A DNA stretch of 64,000 nucleotides. Source: DATARH01 sp963705325. Its GTDB lineage: Bacteria; Pseudomonadota; Alphaproteobacteria; ATCC43930; CGMCC-115725. A program made the position numbers and the translations under genes. The notes under the pieces were generated by a model. It was not told the DNA's origin. It did no database searches and saw nothing but the letters and a program-made list of their open reading frames with translations. This document shows positions 45,857-54,334 of this stretch, in pieces; position 1 is the first letter of the stretch, and every line of letters begins with the position of its first letter. The stretch covers positions 3,844,001 to 3,908,000 of the forward strand of contig OY970069.1 in assembly GCA_963705325.1 (NCBI GenBank), in the 5' to 3' direction.

Positions 45857-47133
45857 GCCCACGGCGCGACGACATCCTCGCCGAGATTTGCGATCGCAAA
45901 CGCGAGCATATCGCCGCGCGCAAGGCGGCGATGCCGGCGGCTGTGCTCGAACAGCGCCTCGACAATGCGCCGCCGCCGCGCGGGTTCGCGCATGCGCTGG
46001 CGGCGAAGGCCGCGGGCGGCGGCTACGGCCTGATCGCCGAGATCAAGAAGGCCTCGCCCAGCAAGGGGCTGATCCGGGCCGATTTCGATCCCCCTGCCCT
46101 CGCCCGGGCCTATGCGGCGGGCGGTGCGACGTGCCTGTCGGTGCTGACCGACGAACCTTATTTCCAGGGGTCGGACGATTATCTGGTCGCCGCGCGCGAG
46201 GCGGTGGCGCTGCCGGTGCTGCGCAAGGATTTCATCGTCGATCTTTATCAGGTGATCGAGAGCCGGGTTCTTGGCGCCGATTGCGTCCTCTTGATCATGG
46301 CCTGCCTCGGCGATGGCGAAGCGGCCGACCTCGCCGCGGAAGCGAAGGGGCTCGGGATGGACGTGCTGGTCGAGGTCCATGACCGGGAAGAACTCGACCG
46401 CGCGCTGGAGCTTAATGCGCAGCTGATCGGCATCAACAACCGCGACCTCAAGACCTTGAAGGTCGATCTCCGAACCGCGGAGACCTTGGCGCCGCTGGTG
46501 CCGCACGATCGGATTGTGGTTGGCGAAAGCGGCCTCAATGCGCCGGAGGACTTGGATCGCCTCGCGGCGGCCGGGGCGCGTTGTTTTCTCGTCGGCGAGT
46601 CGCTGATGCGCGAGAAGGATGTCGCGGCGGCGACGCGCAAGCTGCTGCGCTTGCCCGACCTCAGCCATGTCGATACGCAGGGCCGCGCACGCATGGTCGA
46701 CATATCCGACAAGGCGGAAACCGACCGCGTCGCGGTCGCCGGCGCACGGGTGGTGATGAAACCGGAGACGCTGGCCCGCGTGCAGGCCGGCGAGATCGCC
46801 AAAGGCGACGTGCTGGCCGCTGCCCGTCTCGCCGGGATCATGGCGGCGAAACGCACCTCCGACCTGATCCCGCTGTGCCACCCGCTGGCGCTAACCTCGG
46901 TCGAGGTCGAGCTGGCCTGCGTGCCCGAGCGCTCGTCGGTCGAGATCACCGCGACCTGCAGGCTCAAGGGCCGCACCGGGGTCGAGATGGAGGCGCTGAC
47001 CGCGGCCAGCGTCGCGGCGCTGACGATCTATGACATGTGCAAGGCGATCGATCGCGGGATGACCGTCACCGATCTGCGTTTGCTGCGCAAATCGGGCGGC
47101 AAGTCGGGCGATTTCGTCGCTTCGGGAGAATGA
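45853..47133 (+). CDS. trpC-moaC: Fused indole-3-glycerol-phosphate synthase (TrpC) and cyclic pyranopterin monophosphate synthase (MoaC)
   Basis: One 426-residue frame. Residues 1-266 are a full TrpC barrel: LIAEIKKASPSKGLIRADFDP, VLRKDFIVDLYQVIESR, GINNRDLKTLKVDL and VGESGL. Residues about 267-426 are a full MoaC: MVDISDKAETDRVAVAGARV, KRTSDLIPLCHPLAL and GVEMEALTAASVAALTIYDM. The join (ATRKLLR-LPDLSHVD) has no linker and no stop codon in any frame close by. A TTG at 46651 could also start MoaC alone inside the frame. trpC and moaC are adjacent in relatives, so loss of a stop by fusion is likely; whether one or two proteins are made is open. Confidence 0.88.
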   Translation: MSPRRDDILAEICDRKREHIAARKAAMPAAVLEQRLDNAPPPRGFAHALAAKAAGGGYGLIAEIKKASPSKGLIRADFDPPALARAYAAGGATCLSVLTDEPYFQGSDDYLVAAREAVALPVLRKDFIVDLYQVIESRVLGADCVLLIMACLGDGEAADLAAEAKGLGMDVLVEVHDREELDRALELNAQLIGINNRDLKTLKVDLRTAETLAPLVPHDRIVVGESGLNAPEDLDRLAAAGARCFLVGESLMREKDVAAATRKLLRLPDLSHVDTQGRARMVDISDKAETDRVAVAGARVVMKPETLARVQAGEIAKGDVLAAARLAGIMAAKRTSDLIPLCHPLALTSVEVELACVPERSSVEITATCRLKGRTGVEMEALTAASVAALTIYDMCKAIDRGMTVTDLRLLRKSGGKSGDFVASGE

Positions 47134-47137
47134 AGCC

Positions 47138-48352
47138 ATGATCTCGGTCGAGGAAGCTCTGGCGCGGCTGCTGGCGCCGCTCGAAGCCCTGCCGGCGGAG
47201 CAGGTGTCGGTGTCGGATGCGGTCGGCCGCGTGCTCGCCGAAGACGTCGCGGCGCGGCGGACGCAACCGCCCTTCGCCGTGTCGGCGATGGACGGGTACG
47301 CGGTGCGCGCGGCCGATGTCGAGACCGTGCCTGCCAATCTGCGCATCGTCGCCGAAATCCCGGCTGGCGCCGGGTTCGGCGGTACTGTCAGCAAGGGGGA
47401 GGCCGCGCGCATCTTTACTGGCGCGCCGATGCCCGAGGGCGCTGACACGATCGTCATCCAGGAAGACACCGAACGCGACGGCGATACGGTGCGGGTGATG
47501 GAGGGCGCGCCGCTCGGGCGGTATGTGCGCCGCGCCGGGCTCGATTTCGCCGAGGGCAACGTGCTGCTCCATGCGGGGAGCCGCCTGACACCGCGCCATA
47601 TCGGCCTCGCCGCGGCGATGAACCGGCCGTGGCTGTTCGTCCATCGCCGTCCGATGGTCGGCATCCTCTCGACCGGCGACGAGGTGGTGATGCCGGGCGA
47701 GCCGATCGGGCCGCACCAGATCGTCAGCTCGAACGCGTTGGCGCTCGCAGCGTTCGTCACCGCCTGCGGCGGCATCCCGGTCGGCCTCGGCAATGCGCCC
47801 GACGACGCCGATGCGCTGCGCCGCTTCGCCGCCGGGGCGCGCGGGGTCGACCTGCTGGTCTCGACTGGCGGGGTTTCGGTCGGCGAGCACGATCTGGTGC
47901 GCGGCGTGCTATCGGAAGACGGGCTGGCGATCGATTTCTGGGAAATCGCGATGCGGCCCGGCAAGCCGCTGATGTCGGGCAGCTATCGCGGCACGCCGAT
48001 GATCGGGTTGCCGGGCAACCCGGTTTCGACGCTGGTCTGCTCGCTCTTGTTCCTGAAGCCGGCGATGGAGCGGCTCGCGGGCCTGCCCGATAATGCCGAG
48101 CCGCAGATCACTGCGCGGCTCGGCCGCGACCTGCGGCAGAACGACCGGCGGCAGGACTATCTGCGCTCGCGCCTCGCGCGCGGGCCGGACGGCGCGCTCG
48201 AAGCAACGCCGTTCGAGGTGCAGGATTCGTCGATGATGCGGCCGCTGGCGTCGTCGGATTGCCTGGTGATCCGCCCACCGCACGCTCCCGCCGCAATGGC
48301 CGGTTCTCAGGTGCCGATCATCCTGTTCCCCGGCGGCGCCTGGCCGCTCTAG
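47138..48352 (+). CDS. moeA: Molybdopterin molybdenumtransferase MoeA
   Basis: Inserts molybdate into adenylylated molybdopterin. The 404-residue product has the MoeA signatures: AVSAMDGYAV near the N-terminus, RIFTGAPMPEGADTIV, GILSTGDEVV, STGGVSVGEHD and GLPGNPVSTLV. It starts 4 bases after trpC-moaC, so both MoaC and MoeA come from the trp operon. Its TAG overlaps the opposing gene's TAG as CTAG. Confidence 0.95.
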   Translation: MISVEEALARLLAPLEALPAEQVSVSDAVGRVLAEDVAARRTQPPFAVSAMDGYAVRAADVETVPANLRIVAEIPAGAGFGGTVSKGEAARIFTGAPMPEGADTIVIQEDTERDGDTVRVMEGAPLGRYVRRAGLDFAEGNVLLHAGSRLTPRHIGLAAAMNRPWLFVHRRPMVGILSTGDEVVMPGEPIGPHQIVSSNALALAAFVTACGGIPVGLGNAPDDADALRRFAAGARGVDLLVSTGGVSVGEHDLVRGVLSEDGLAIDFWEIAMRPGKPLMSGSYRGTPMIGLPGNPVSTLVCSLLFLKPAMERLAGLPDNAEPQITARLGRDLRQNDRRQDYLRSRLARGPDGALEATPFEVQDSSMMRPLASSDCLVIRPPHAPAAMAGSQVPIILFPGGAWPL

Positions 48353-49953
48353 CGGGCGCGGCCGATCAGCGGCGGTGTCAACGGATTGGGCGGTGGCCGG
48401 CGCAGGAACAGCACCAACAATATTCCGGCGAGCGACACCCACGCGATCAGCCAGAACGCGCTGATATAGGACAGCACGAAGGCCTCGCGCTGTACCTGCG
48501 CGGCGAGCACATCGAGACCCTGCGCCGTGGAGTTGCCAAGACCGACCGCCCGGCTACCGAACGGACCCGCCAACTGGCTTGCGACTCCCTCGGTCGCCGC
48601 GGCGCCGGAGACGACATGCGATCCGATCAGGTTCGAGTAGGTCTGCTCGTAAACCCGCACGAACGTTTGAATAACCGCGGCGCCGATCTCGGCGCCGAGC
48701 AGTCGCGCAATCTGAATCGTAGTTGCGATCGCCGCCGCCTGCTGCGGCGTGATATGCGCGACCGCGTAGGTGATGAGCGCGGTGATGGCAAATGCCAGGC
48801 CAACCGCCGACACGCACTGCGAAGGCAGGAAATCGCCGCCTGCCCAGTCATGGGTGAGACCGGTGTCCATCCAGCTGCCGACTGCGATCGCGGCAAAGCC
48901 AACGACCAGCAGAATCCGGGCGTCGATCCGCTTGACGAGCAGCGCCACCAGCGGCACCAGAACGATCTGCGGCAACGCGATCCAGTTGAGCACGTCGCCG
49001 ATCTGGATGTCGCGAAGCCCCTGAATACGGGTGAGATAATCGGGCACGATGTAGCTCGTCGCCGTCGAACCGAAGCCGTAGATCGAAATCAGTAGGGACG
49101 GTATCGCCACGTTAGGGAGGGTCAACACCGGCAAATGAATCAGCGGGTATTGCGCCCGCGCCTCGCGCACAAAGAACGCGATTACCAGCAGCGCTCCGCC
49201 AAGTAGCAGGCCGCAGACCACCCCCGAATTAAGCCAGTCGAGCCGATTGCCTTGATCAAGTCCGGCATAGATCAGCCCGAAGCCCAGTCCGGCATAAACG
49301 ATCGCCGCCCAGTCGGTCCGCGGGAGTAGAACGCGGTCGATCGGCCGGCGCGGCATCGCGATTGCGACGAGCGCGATCATCAGCAGGGTCAGCGGGACGT
49401 TCTGCCAGAAAATCCACTGCCAATGCCCGCTCTCCGAATACCATCCTTCGATTGCCCCGGCGATGTTCTGGGAAAAGACAAAGCGAAACGCGTAGGCCGC
49501 GATCCCCCACATCCACCAGCGCGGCGCCAAACTGCGCAACACGAAGCCGAGCGCGGCGGGAATGAAGGCGCCGACCGCTAGCCCGCGAACAAACTGCACG
49601 GCGATAACGGTATCGATGTCGTGCGTCAGCGGCGGCAGCAGCGAGGTGAGGGCGAAGACCGAGCCCGTCCATAGCAGCACCCGGCGCGTGCTGAGCACCG
49701 TGCTCATCCATGCCGCCGCCGGCGTCACCAGCATCTGCGCCGCGCCAAATGCGGTACCGACCCAGGAGGCTTCGTCGAAACCAAAGCTCAACCCGCCGCG
49801 AATGTCGGCAATACCAAACGTAGTCAGCTTGGTGTTGAGCGAGGAGATAAACGCACCGAGCATCACGGCCAAAATGCCGATCACCGGGCGGTCGGAGCGG
49901 ATAACCGCAGCGAGGCCGGCTGGGGGAGCGGCCGCCTGCGCCTGAACCGTCAT
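48349..49953 (-). CDS. emrB: DHA2-family drug efflux transporter (EmrB-like MFS)
   Basis: A 534-residue 14-helix major facilitator of the DHA2 family, which exports drugs through a tripartite pump. The family segments near helices 1 and 4 (FISSLNTKLTTFGIADIRG, VQFVRGLAVGAFIPAALGFV) and the long C-terminal half are recognisable. The start overlaps the emrA-like gene by ATGA. No regulator lies next to the pump, so its inducer is unknown. Confidence 0.88.
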   Translation of the reverse strand: MTVQAQAAAPPAGLAAVIRSDRPVIGILAVMLGAFISSLNTKLTTFGIADIRGGLSFGFDEASWVGTAFGAAQMLVTPAAAWMSTVLSTRRVLLWTGSVFALTSLLPPLTHDIDTVIAVQFVRGLAVGAFIPAALGFVLRSLAPRWWMWGIAAYAFRFVFSQNIAGAIEGWYSESGHWQWIFWQNVPLTLLMIALVAIAMPRRPIDRVLLPRTDWAAIVYAGLGFGLIYAGLDQGNRLDWLNSGVVCGLLLGGALLVIAFFVREARAQYPLIHLPVLTLPNVAIPSLLISIYGFGSTATSYIVPDYLTRIQGLRDIQIGDVLNWIALPQIVLVPLVALLVKRIDARILLVVGFAAIAVGSWMDTGLTHDWAGGDFLPSQCVSAVGLAFAITALITYAVAHITPQQAAAIATTIQIARLLGAEIGAAVIQTFVRVYEQTYSNLIGSHVVSGAAATEGVASQLAGPFGSRAVGLGNSTAQGLDVLAAQVQREAFVLSYISAFWLIAWVSLAGILLVLFLRRPPPNPLTPPLIGRAR

Positions 49954-51155
49954 GGCGGCGGGGTCGTATCCGTCAAGATGGTGGCCGTCACCGACATCCC
50001 GGGTCGCAGCCTCCCGGCGAGCGGGTTGTTGGCTTTAAGCCGAAGCTTTACCGGGATGCGCTGCACCACCTTGGTGAAATTGCCCGTGGCGTTGTCAGGC
50101 GGCAGCAGGCTGAACTGCGACCCGCTCGCCGGAGCGATGCTGTCGACCTTGGCGCCAATGACAACGCCGGGGAAGGTATCGACGCGAATTTCAGCCCCCT
50201 GCCCCACGACGACATGGGTGAGCTGGGTTTCCTTGTAGTTGGCGATCACCCAGACATTATCGAGCGGCACGACCGAGATAACCTGGCTGCCGGCATGGAC
50301 GTATTGCCCGTCGCGAACGCCGCGCTCGCTAACCACGCCGGTGACCGGAGCGACGATCCTGGTGTATCCCAGATTGATCTTCGCCAGGTCGAGGGCCGCC
50401 TGCTTGGCCTTGGCGTCCGCCCGCAGCTGCAGTTCCTGGGTATCGAGGACGGCGAGCTGGCGATGCTGGTCGTCGAGCTCCGCCTGCTTGCTCACCAGGG
50501 TGGCCGCGAAACGCTTGGCATCGGCATCGGCCTGCTCGACCCTTTGCTGCGTCGCGAAGGTTGTGGCAAGCAGGGCGCGCTGCCGGTCCGCTTCGAGCTT
50601 GGAGCGGGTGACGTCGGCCTGAATGGCGGTGATCGCGGCTTCGGCTTCCGCGACGACGGCATGCTGAGCCGCCTTGCGGGCCTTGATGTTGTCGATCGCT
50701 GCCTGGGCAGCGGCGAGGTCTGCCTCGGCCTGCGCGACCCGCGCGCGGTAATCGGCGTCGTCGATCTCCACCAGTAGGTCGCCGGCCCTCACGTATTGAA
50801 AATCGTCCACGGCGACATGGCGGACATAGCCGTCGACCTGAGCGCTCAAGGGAGTGATGTCAGCGCGGATATAGGCGTCGTCGGTGACCTCGCGGCTCGC
50901 GTCGCCAACCCAGCGGTCCCAGCGAGTCACGAACAACACGACAATGCCGAGGGCGACGATCACAACAGCGAGCCGAACGCCGAACTCGCCGGCGCGCCAA
51001 CGCCGCGGTGCCGGCGGCGGCGTTTGTACCGGTGGTAATGGCGGCTCCGCATTCTGTGGCGGCGAAGTTGGCGGCGCCGCGGCAGCCGGCGGCGGCGCGG
51101 CACTCGGCGGGACGTCCGGCGGCGGGGCGACGGACGGTCGCGGCTCCGTTACCAT
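49950..51155 (-). CDS. emrA: HlyD/EmrA-family membrane fusion protein
   Basis: Periplasmic adaptor of the efflux pump. The 401-residue product has a very Pro/Ala-rich cytoplasmic start, one transmembrane helix (about 58-78), the split barrel-sandwich/lipoyl halves (VDGYVRHVAVDDFQYVRAGDLL and VTGVVSERGVRDGQYVHAGSQ) and a long coiled-coil hairpin between them. ATG overlaps the FAD-oxidase stop as TAATG. Confidence 0.9.
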   Translation of the reverse strand: MVTEPRPSVAPPPDVPPSAAPPPAAAAPPTSPPQNAEPPLPPVQTPPPAPRRWRAGEFGVRLAVVIVALGIVVLFVTRWDRWVGDASREVTDDAYIRADITPLSAQVDGYVRHVAVDDFQYVRAGDLLVEIDDADYRARVAQAEADLAAAQAAIDNIKARKAAQHAVVAEAEAAITAIQADVTRSKLEADRQRALLATTFATQQRVEQADADAKRFAATLVSKQAELDDQHRQLAVLDTQELQLRADAKAKQAALDLAKINLGYTRIVAPVTGVVSERGVRDGQYVHAGSQVISVVPLDNVWVIANYKETQLTHVVVGQGAEIRVDTFPGVVIGAKVDSIAPASGSQFSLLPPDNATGNFTKVVQRIPVKLRLKANNPLAGRLRPGMSVTATILTDTTPPP

Positions 51156-52573
51156 TACGGCAACAGCTTTCCCGGGTTGAGTAACCCGTTCGGGTCGAGC
51201 GCGGCCTTGATACGGCGCATCAAGTCGAGTTCGGCACCGCCGCGCCAGTCCGGCATCATATAAGGCTTTAAGAGGCCGATGCCGTGTTCGGCCGAGAAGC
51301 TGCCGTCGAGGTCGCGGACAATCTCGTTGACCGCATCCATCAACTCATGGTCGCGAGCGAGAAACACGGCGCCGTCGGCACCTTCGGGCTGCACCAGGTT
51401 GAAGTGAATGTTGCCGTCGCCAAGATGGCCGAACGGCACGCAGCGAATGCCGGGGACGAGGCGTTCGCAGACTTTGGTGGCGCGGCCGATCAGCTCCGGC
51501 ACTTTCGATACCGGCACCGAGATGTCGTTCTTGACCGAGGCGCCGGCGCGCTTCTGCGCCTCGGAATGCTCCTCGCGCAACTTCCAGATCGCCGCTCGCT
51601 GGGGCCCGCTTTCGGCAATGACCGCGTCGGTGACGCCTTGCTCCAGCGCCTTACCGAGAAGTGCTTCGAGGGCACCGCGCAACCCCGCCCCCTCGCGTGG
51701 GGTGGCCAGCTCCAGCAGCACGTAATGCGCCGCCGGTGCCGAGAGCGGCGGCGCGGCGTCCGGGATATAGCGCTCGACCAGCGCCATGCCCGCCCCAGAC
51801 ATGTATTCGAACGCCTGGATTGCCGCCGGATCGTGCTGCTGGCAGGCCTGGAACAGCCGCAACGCCGCCTCGGGCGAGGCAACCGCGCAGAGCGCCACCT
51901 CGATCTCGCGCGGGCGCGGGAACAGCTTGAGCACCGCCGTGGTGATGATGCCCAGCGTGCCCTCGCTGCCGACAAAAAGCTGGCGCAGGCAATAGCCGGT
52001 ATTGTCCTTGTGCAGGCGCCTGAGGCCGTTCCACACCTCGCCGTCGGGCAGCACAACCTCAAGCCCGAGCACCAGGTCGCGGGCGTTGCCGTAACGCACG
52101 GTGTTATTGCCGCCGGCATTGGTCGCGAGCACGCCGCCGATCTGCGCCGAACCCTCCGAGCTGATCGACAACGGCAGCAGGCACCCGGCCTCTTCCGCCG
52201 CCAGCTGCGCCGCCTTAAGCGTGACGCCGGCTTCGATCTCCATCGTCATGTCGACCGGGTCGATGCCGCGAACCCGGTTCATGCGCTGCAGCGACAGAAC
52301 GAGCTGCGTGCCGTCCTCGCTGACCGCAGCGCCGCCCACCATCGAGGTGTTGCCGCCCATCGGCACGATCGGCGCGCCCGCCTCGGCGCACAGCCGTACC
52401 GCGCCGGCGAGTTCGGTCGTGTTCGCCGGCCGCAAGACCGCCGGCGTCCTGCCGTGATAGATCCGCCGCCAGTCCTCGCAATAGGGGTCGGTATCGGCCG
52501 AGTCGGTCAGGATGCCGCTGGGGCCAAGAAGCTCGCGAAGTCGGTCGATCAGCCCGGCATAATCGATGGTCAT
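51155..52573 (-). CDS. FAD-binding oxidoreductase, D-2-hydroxyacid dehydrogenase type
   Basis: A 472-residue VAO-family flavoprotein of the GlcD / D-2-hydroxyglutarate dehydrogenase / D-lactate dehydrogenase group. FAD motif: PIVPMGGNTSMVGGAAV; substrate/metal motif: CVPFGHLGDGNIHFNL; terminal signature SAEHGIGLLKPYM. The exact D-hydroxyacid is not determined. It heads a coupled operon with emrA and emrB, an unusual partnership. GAGGA lies about 7 bases before ATG 52573. Confidence 0.88.
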   Translation of the reverse strand: MTIDYAGLIDRLRELLGPSGILTDSADTDPYCEDWRRIYHGRTPAVLRPANTTELAGAVRLCAEAGAPIVPMGGNTSMVGGAAVSEDGTQLVLSLQRMNRVRGIDPVDMTMEIEAGVTLKAAQLAAEEAGCLLPLSISSEGSAQIGGVLATNAGGNNTVRYGNARDLVLGLEVVLPDGEVWNGLRRLHKDNTGYCLRQLFVGSEGTLGIITTAVLKLFPRPREIEVALCAVASPEAALRLFQACQQHDPAAIQAFEYMSGAGMALVERYIPDAAPPLSAPAAHYVLLELATPREGAGLRGALEALLGKALEQGVTDAVIAESGPQRAAIWKLREEHSEAQKRAGASVKNDISVPVSKVPELIGRATKVCERLVPGIRCVPFGHLGDGNIHFNLVQPEGADGAVFLARDHELMDAVNEIVRDLDGSFSAEHGIGLLKPYMMPDWRGGAELDLMRRIKAALDPNGLLNPGKLLP

Positions 52574-52661
52574 CGCGCGATCCTCATTTCGGCCGCCATC
52601 GTAACCTCTCCAGACGCAGACGAGCTATGATCGGCATCATCTGTTGACGGGAAGGCGATCG

Positions 52662-53059
52662 ATGAAACGGGAAGTCATACGGGTCGAACCGCTGTCGACC
52701 TATCTGGAGCGGGTAAAGGCACCGGCATCGCCAGCGGTTCGCCACGGCGACACGGTTTACGTCTCGGGCTTTCCGCCGTTCGACCCGGAAACCGGACAGA
52801 TTGCCGAAGCTTCAATCGAGCGCCAGACCGAGCTGGTGCTGGAACAGATGAAGCTCTGCCTCGAAGCCGCCGGCTCGTCGATGGAACAGGTGTTGAAATG
52901 CAATGTCTATTGTACGTCGGTGGAAAAATTCGCCGCGGTCAACGCGGTTTACGCTCAATATTTCTCCAAGGACCCCCAGCCCGGATTTTTGTCAACGTGC
53001 CAGCCTGGTTCGGCGCGTTCGACATCGAGATCGACTGCATTGCCGCCATAGGAGAATGA
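52662..53059 (+). CDS. ridA: RidA-family enamine/imine deaminase, one apparent frameshift
   Basis: RidA proteins hydrolyse reactive enamines from PLP enzymes. ATG 52662 follows GGAAGG by 8 bases. The written frame ends early in the unrelated LSTCQPGSARSTSR; with one more C in the CCCCC run at 52973-52977 the frame reads RIFVNVPAWFGAFDIEIDCIAAIGE and stops at 53059, giving 132 residues, the family length. The missing base lies in a homopolymer, so a sequencing error is likely. It is followed after 3 bases by the ABM-domain gene. Confidence 0.85.
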
Positions 53060-53062
53060 CCG

Positions 53063-53407
53063 ATGCATGCCGTGATCTTTGAAGTCTGGCCGGAAGAGAA
53101 AGGCCGCCAGGAATATCTCGACATCGCCGCGGCGCTGCGGCCGCGCCTCGAACAGATCGACGGGTTCATCTCGATCGAACGGTTCCAGAGCCTCACCGAC
53201 CCGGCCAAGGTGCTATCGCTGTCATTCTGGCGCGACGACGCGGCGATCGCTGAGTGGCGGCGGGTCGAGGCACACCGCATGGCCCAGGCCAAAGGGCGCG
53301 GCGAGCTGTTCCGCGACTACCGGCTGAGGATCGCCGCGGTCGTCCGCGACTACGGGATGGACGAGCGCGCCCAAGCTCCCAGCGACAGTCGCGAGCGGCA
53401 TGGGTGA
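53063..53407 (+). CDS. Antibiotic biosynthesis monooxygenase (ABM) domain protein
   Basis: A 114-residue dimeric ferredoxin-like fold protein. The opening MHAVIFEVWPEEKGRQEYLDIAAALRP and the segments IDGFISIERFQSL, LSLSFWRDDAAIAEWR and HRMAQ are typical of ABM/heme-degrading-like proteins. Small ABM proteins can act on quinones or heme; no substrate can be named here. Co-oriented with ridA. Confidence 0.8.
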   Translation: MHAVIFEVWPEEKGRQEYLDIAAALRPRLEQIDGFISIERFQSLTDPAKVLSLSFWRDDAAIAEWRRVEAHRMAQAKGRGELFRDYRLRIAAVVRDYGMDERAQAPSDSRERHG

Positions 53408-53413
53408 ACGCAG

Positions 53414-53860
53414 CTACTCCGCCGCCTGCTTCATGGGCTCGGCCGAGGCGCGCAGCTTTTCCATCACTTCCCAATTGGTGTAGCGGGTGAAGCCGTTCTC
53501 GTCGAAGAACAGCACCGGCCCGGTGGCGATAAAGAGATAGGTCGTGTCCTCGAGCGCGGTGGTGGCGTCGTGCAGCACGCCCGACGGCTCGTAAACATAG
53601 TCGCCGGCATTGAGGGTGCCGTCGCGCACCTGAAGCTTGCCCGAGACGATCCAGACATGGGCGCCGCCGAGATGCTTGTGCGGCGGCGCGGCGTAGCCCT
53701 TTTTCCAATGATGCAGCGAGGCCCAAGTGCCGGTCTCGCGGCCGATCCACAGCACCTTCACTTTGTCGAGCGGCGAGCGCTCGATCCACGGCGCGTCGGA
53801 GCGGATCAGCGTGTCCTGGATGTCCTGGAACACCGGGCGGATGTCCTGTGGCAGCGGCAT
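53414..53860 (-). CDS. Cupin-domain protein
   Basis: A 148-residue single cupin. Metal motif 1 reads HHWKKGYAAPPHKHLGGAHVWIVSGKLQ (the H-x-H and later E/H positions can be seen in pieces), and motif 2 is in GVLHDATTALEDTTYLFIA. It resembles acetylacetone dioxygenase-like or ChrR-type cupins. It lies just before a conserved hypothetical gene and a ThDP enzyme on the same strand, probably one operon. Confidence 0.78.
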   Translation of the reverse strand: MPLPQDIRPVFQDIQDTLIRSDAPWIERSPLDKVKVLWIGRETGTWASLHHWKKGYAAPPHKHLGGAHVWIVSGKLQVRDGTLNAGDYVYEPSGVLHDATTALEDTTYLFIATGPVLFFDENGFTRYTNWEVMEKLRASAEPMKQAAE

Positions 53861-53873
53861 GGTGTCCTCCTCT

Positions 53874-54224
53874 CTAGAATTTCTCCTGGCCGGTTACCCG
53901 GTGCGGATCGGGAAAGTCGCGATAAAGCGCGAAGAAGGCGTTCTCGACCTTGGAATTGACCGCGTGGTGGAAGCTCTCGACAGGGTCGGTACGTGCGGAG
54001 ACCTGACCGAACGCGGCGTCGATTTGGGTCAGGTTTTCGAAATCGATCGTGACGTGCCACTCGCGCAGCTGCGGCGGGCCCAGCCCGAGCTTGCGCCGGG
54101 TGATGCGATAGGAAACGAGGTGGCCGCCTTCCTTCAACCGGTCGAGGTAAGCGCGGGCGCTTGCGGCGAATTCGGTGTCGCGAACGCCCGGCTTGAGGTC
54201 GAACCAGATGTGGTAGACGTCCAT
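53874..54224 (-). CDS. Conserved protein of unknown function (DUF6614-like)
   Basis: A 116-residue protein from ATG 54224, MDVYHIWFDLKPG. The pattern (YHIWxDLKPG, YRITRRKLGLGPPQL, EWHVTIDF, ALYRDFPDPHR) resembles what I recall as the DUF6614 family; the fold is likely a ferredoxin-like stress/ABM relative. An in-frame start at 54260 lies inside the palindromic repeat and is less likely. Function unknown. Confidence 0.65.
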   Translation of the reverse strand: MDVYHIWFDLKPGVRDTEFAASARAYLDRLKEGGHLVSYRITRRKLGLGPPQLREWHVTIDFENLTQIDAAFGQVSARTDPVESFHHAVNSKVENAFFALYRDFPDPHRVTGQEKF

Positions 54225-54236
54225 CAACCCGTACTC

Positions 54237-54325
54237 GTCATTGCGAGCGAAGCGAGGCAATCTCCCTCAACGGAGTCTCCTGCGGAAGGAGATTGTTTCG
54301 TCGCCCTGCGGCTCCTCGCAATGAC
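54237..54325. repeat. REP-type palindromic element, copy 2
   Basis: Outer arms GTCATTGCGAG (54237-54247) and CTCGCAATGAC (54315-54325); inner arms GGCAATCTCC and GGAGATTGTTTCG; the two halves are the two arm types (one GAGCGAAGCGA, the other GAGGAGCCGCAGGGCGACGA when reversed). Shares both arm types with the element at 26940. It fills the gap between the ThDP enzyme gene and the downstream small gene on the same strand. Confidence 0.85.
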
Positions 54326-54334
54326 AAGGAGGCT

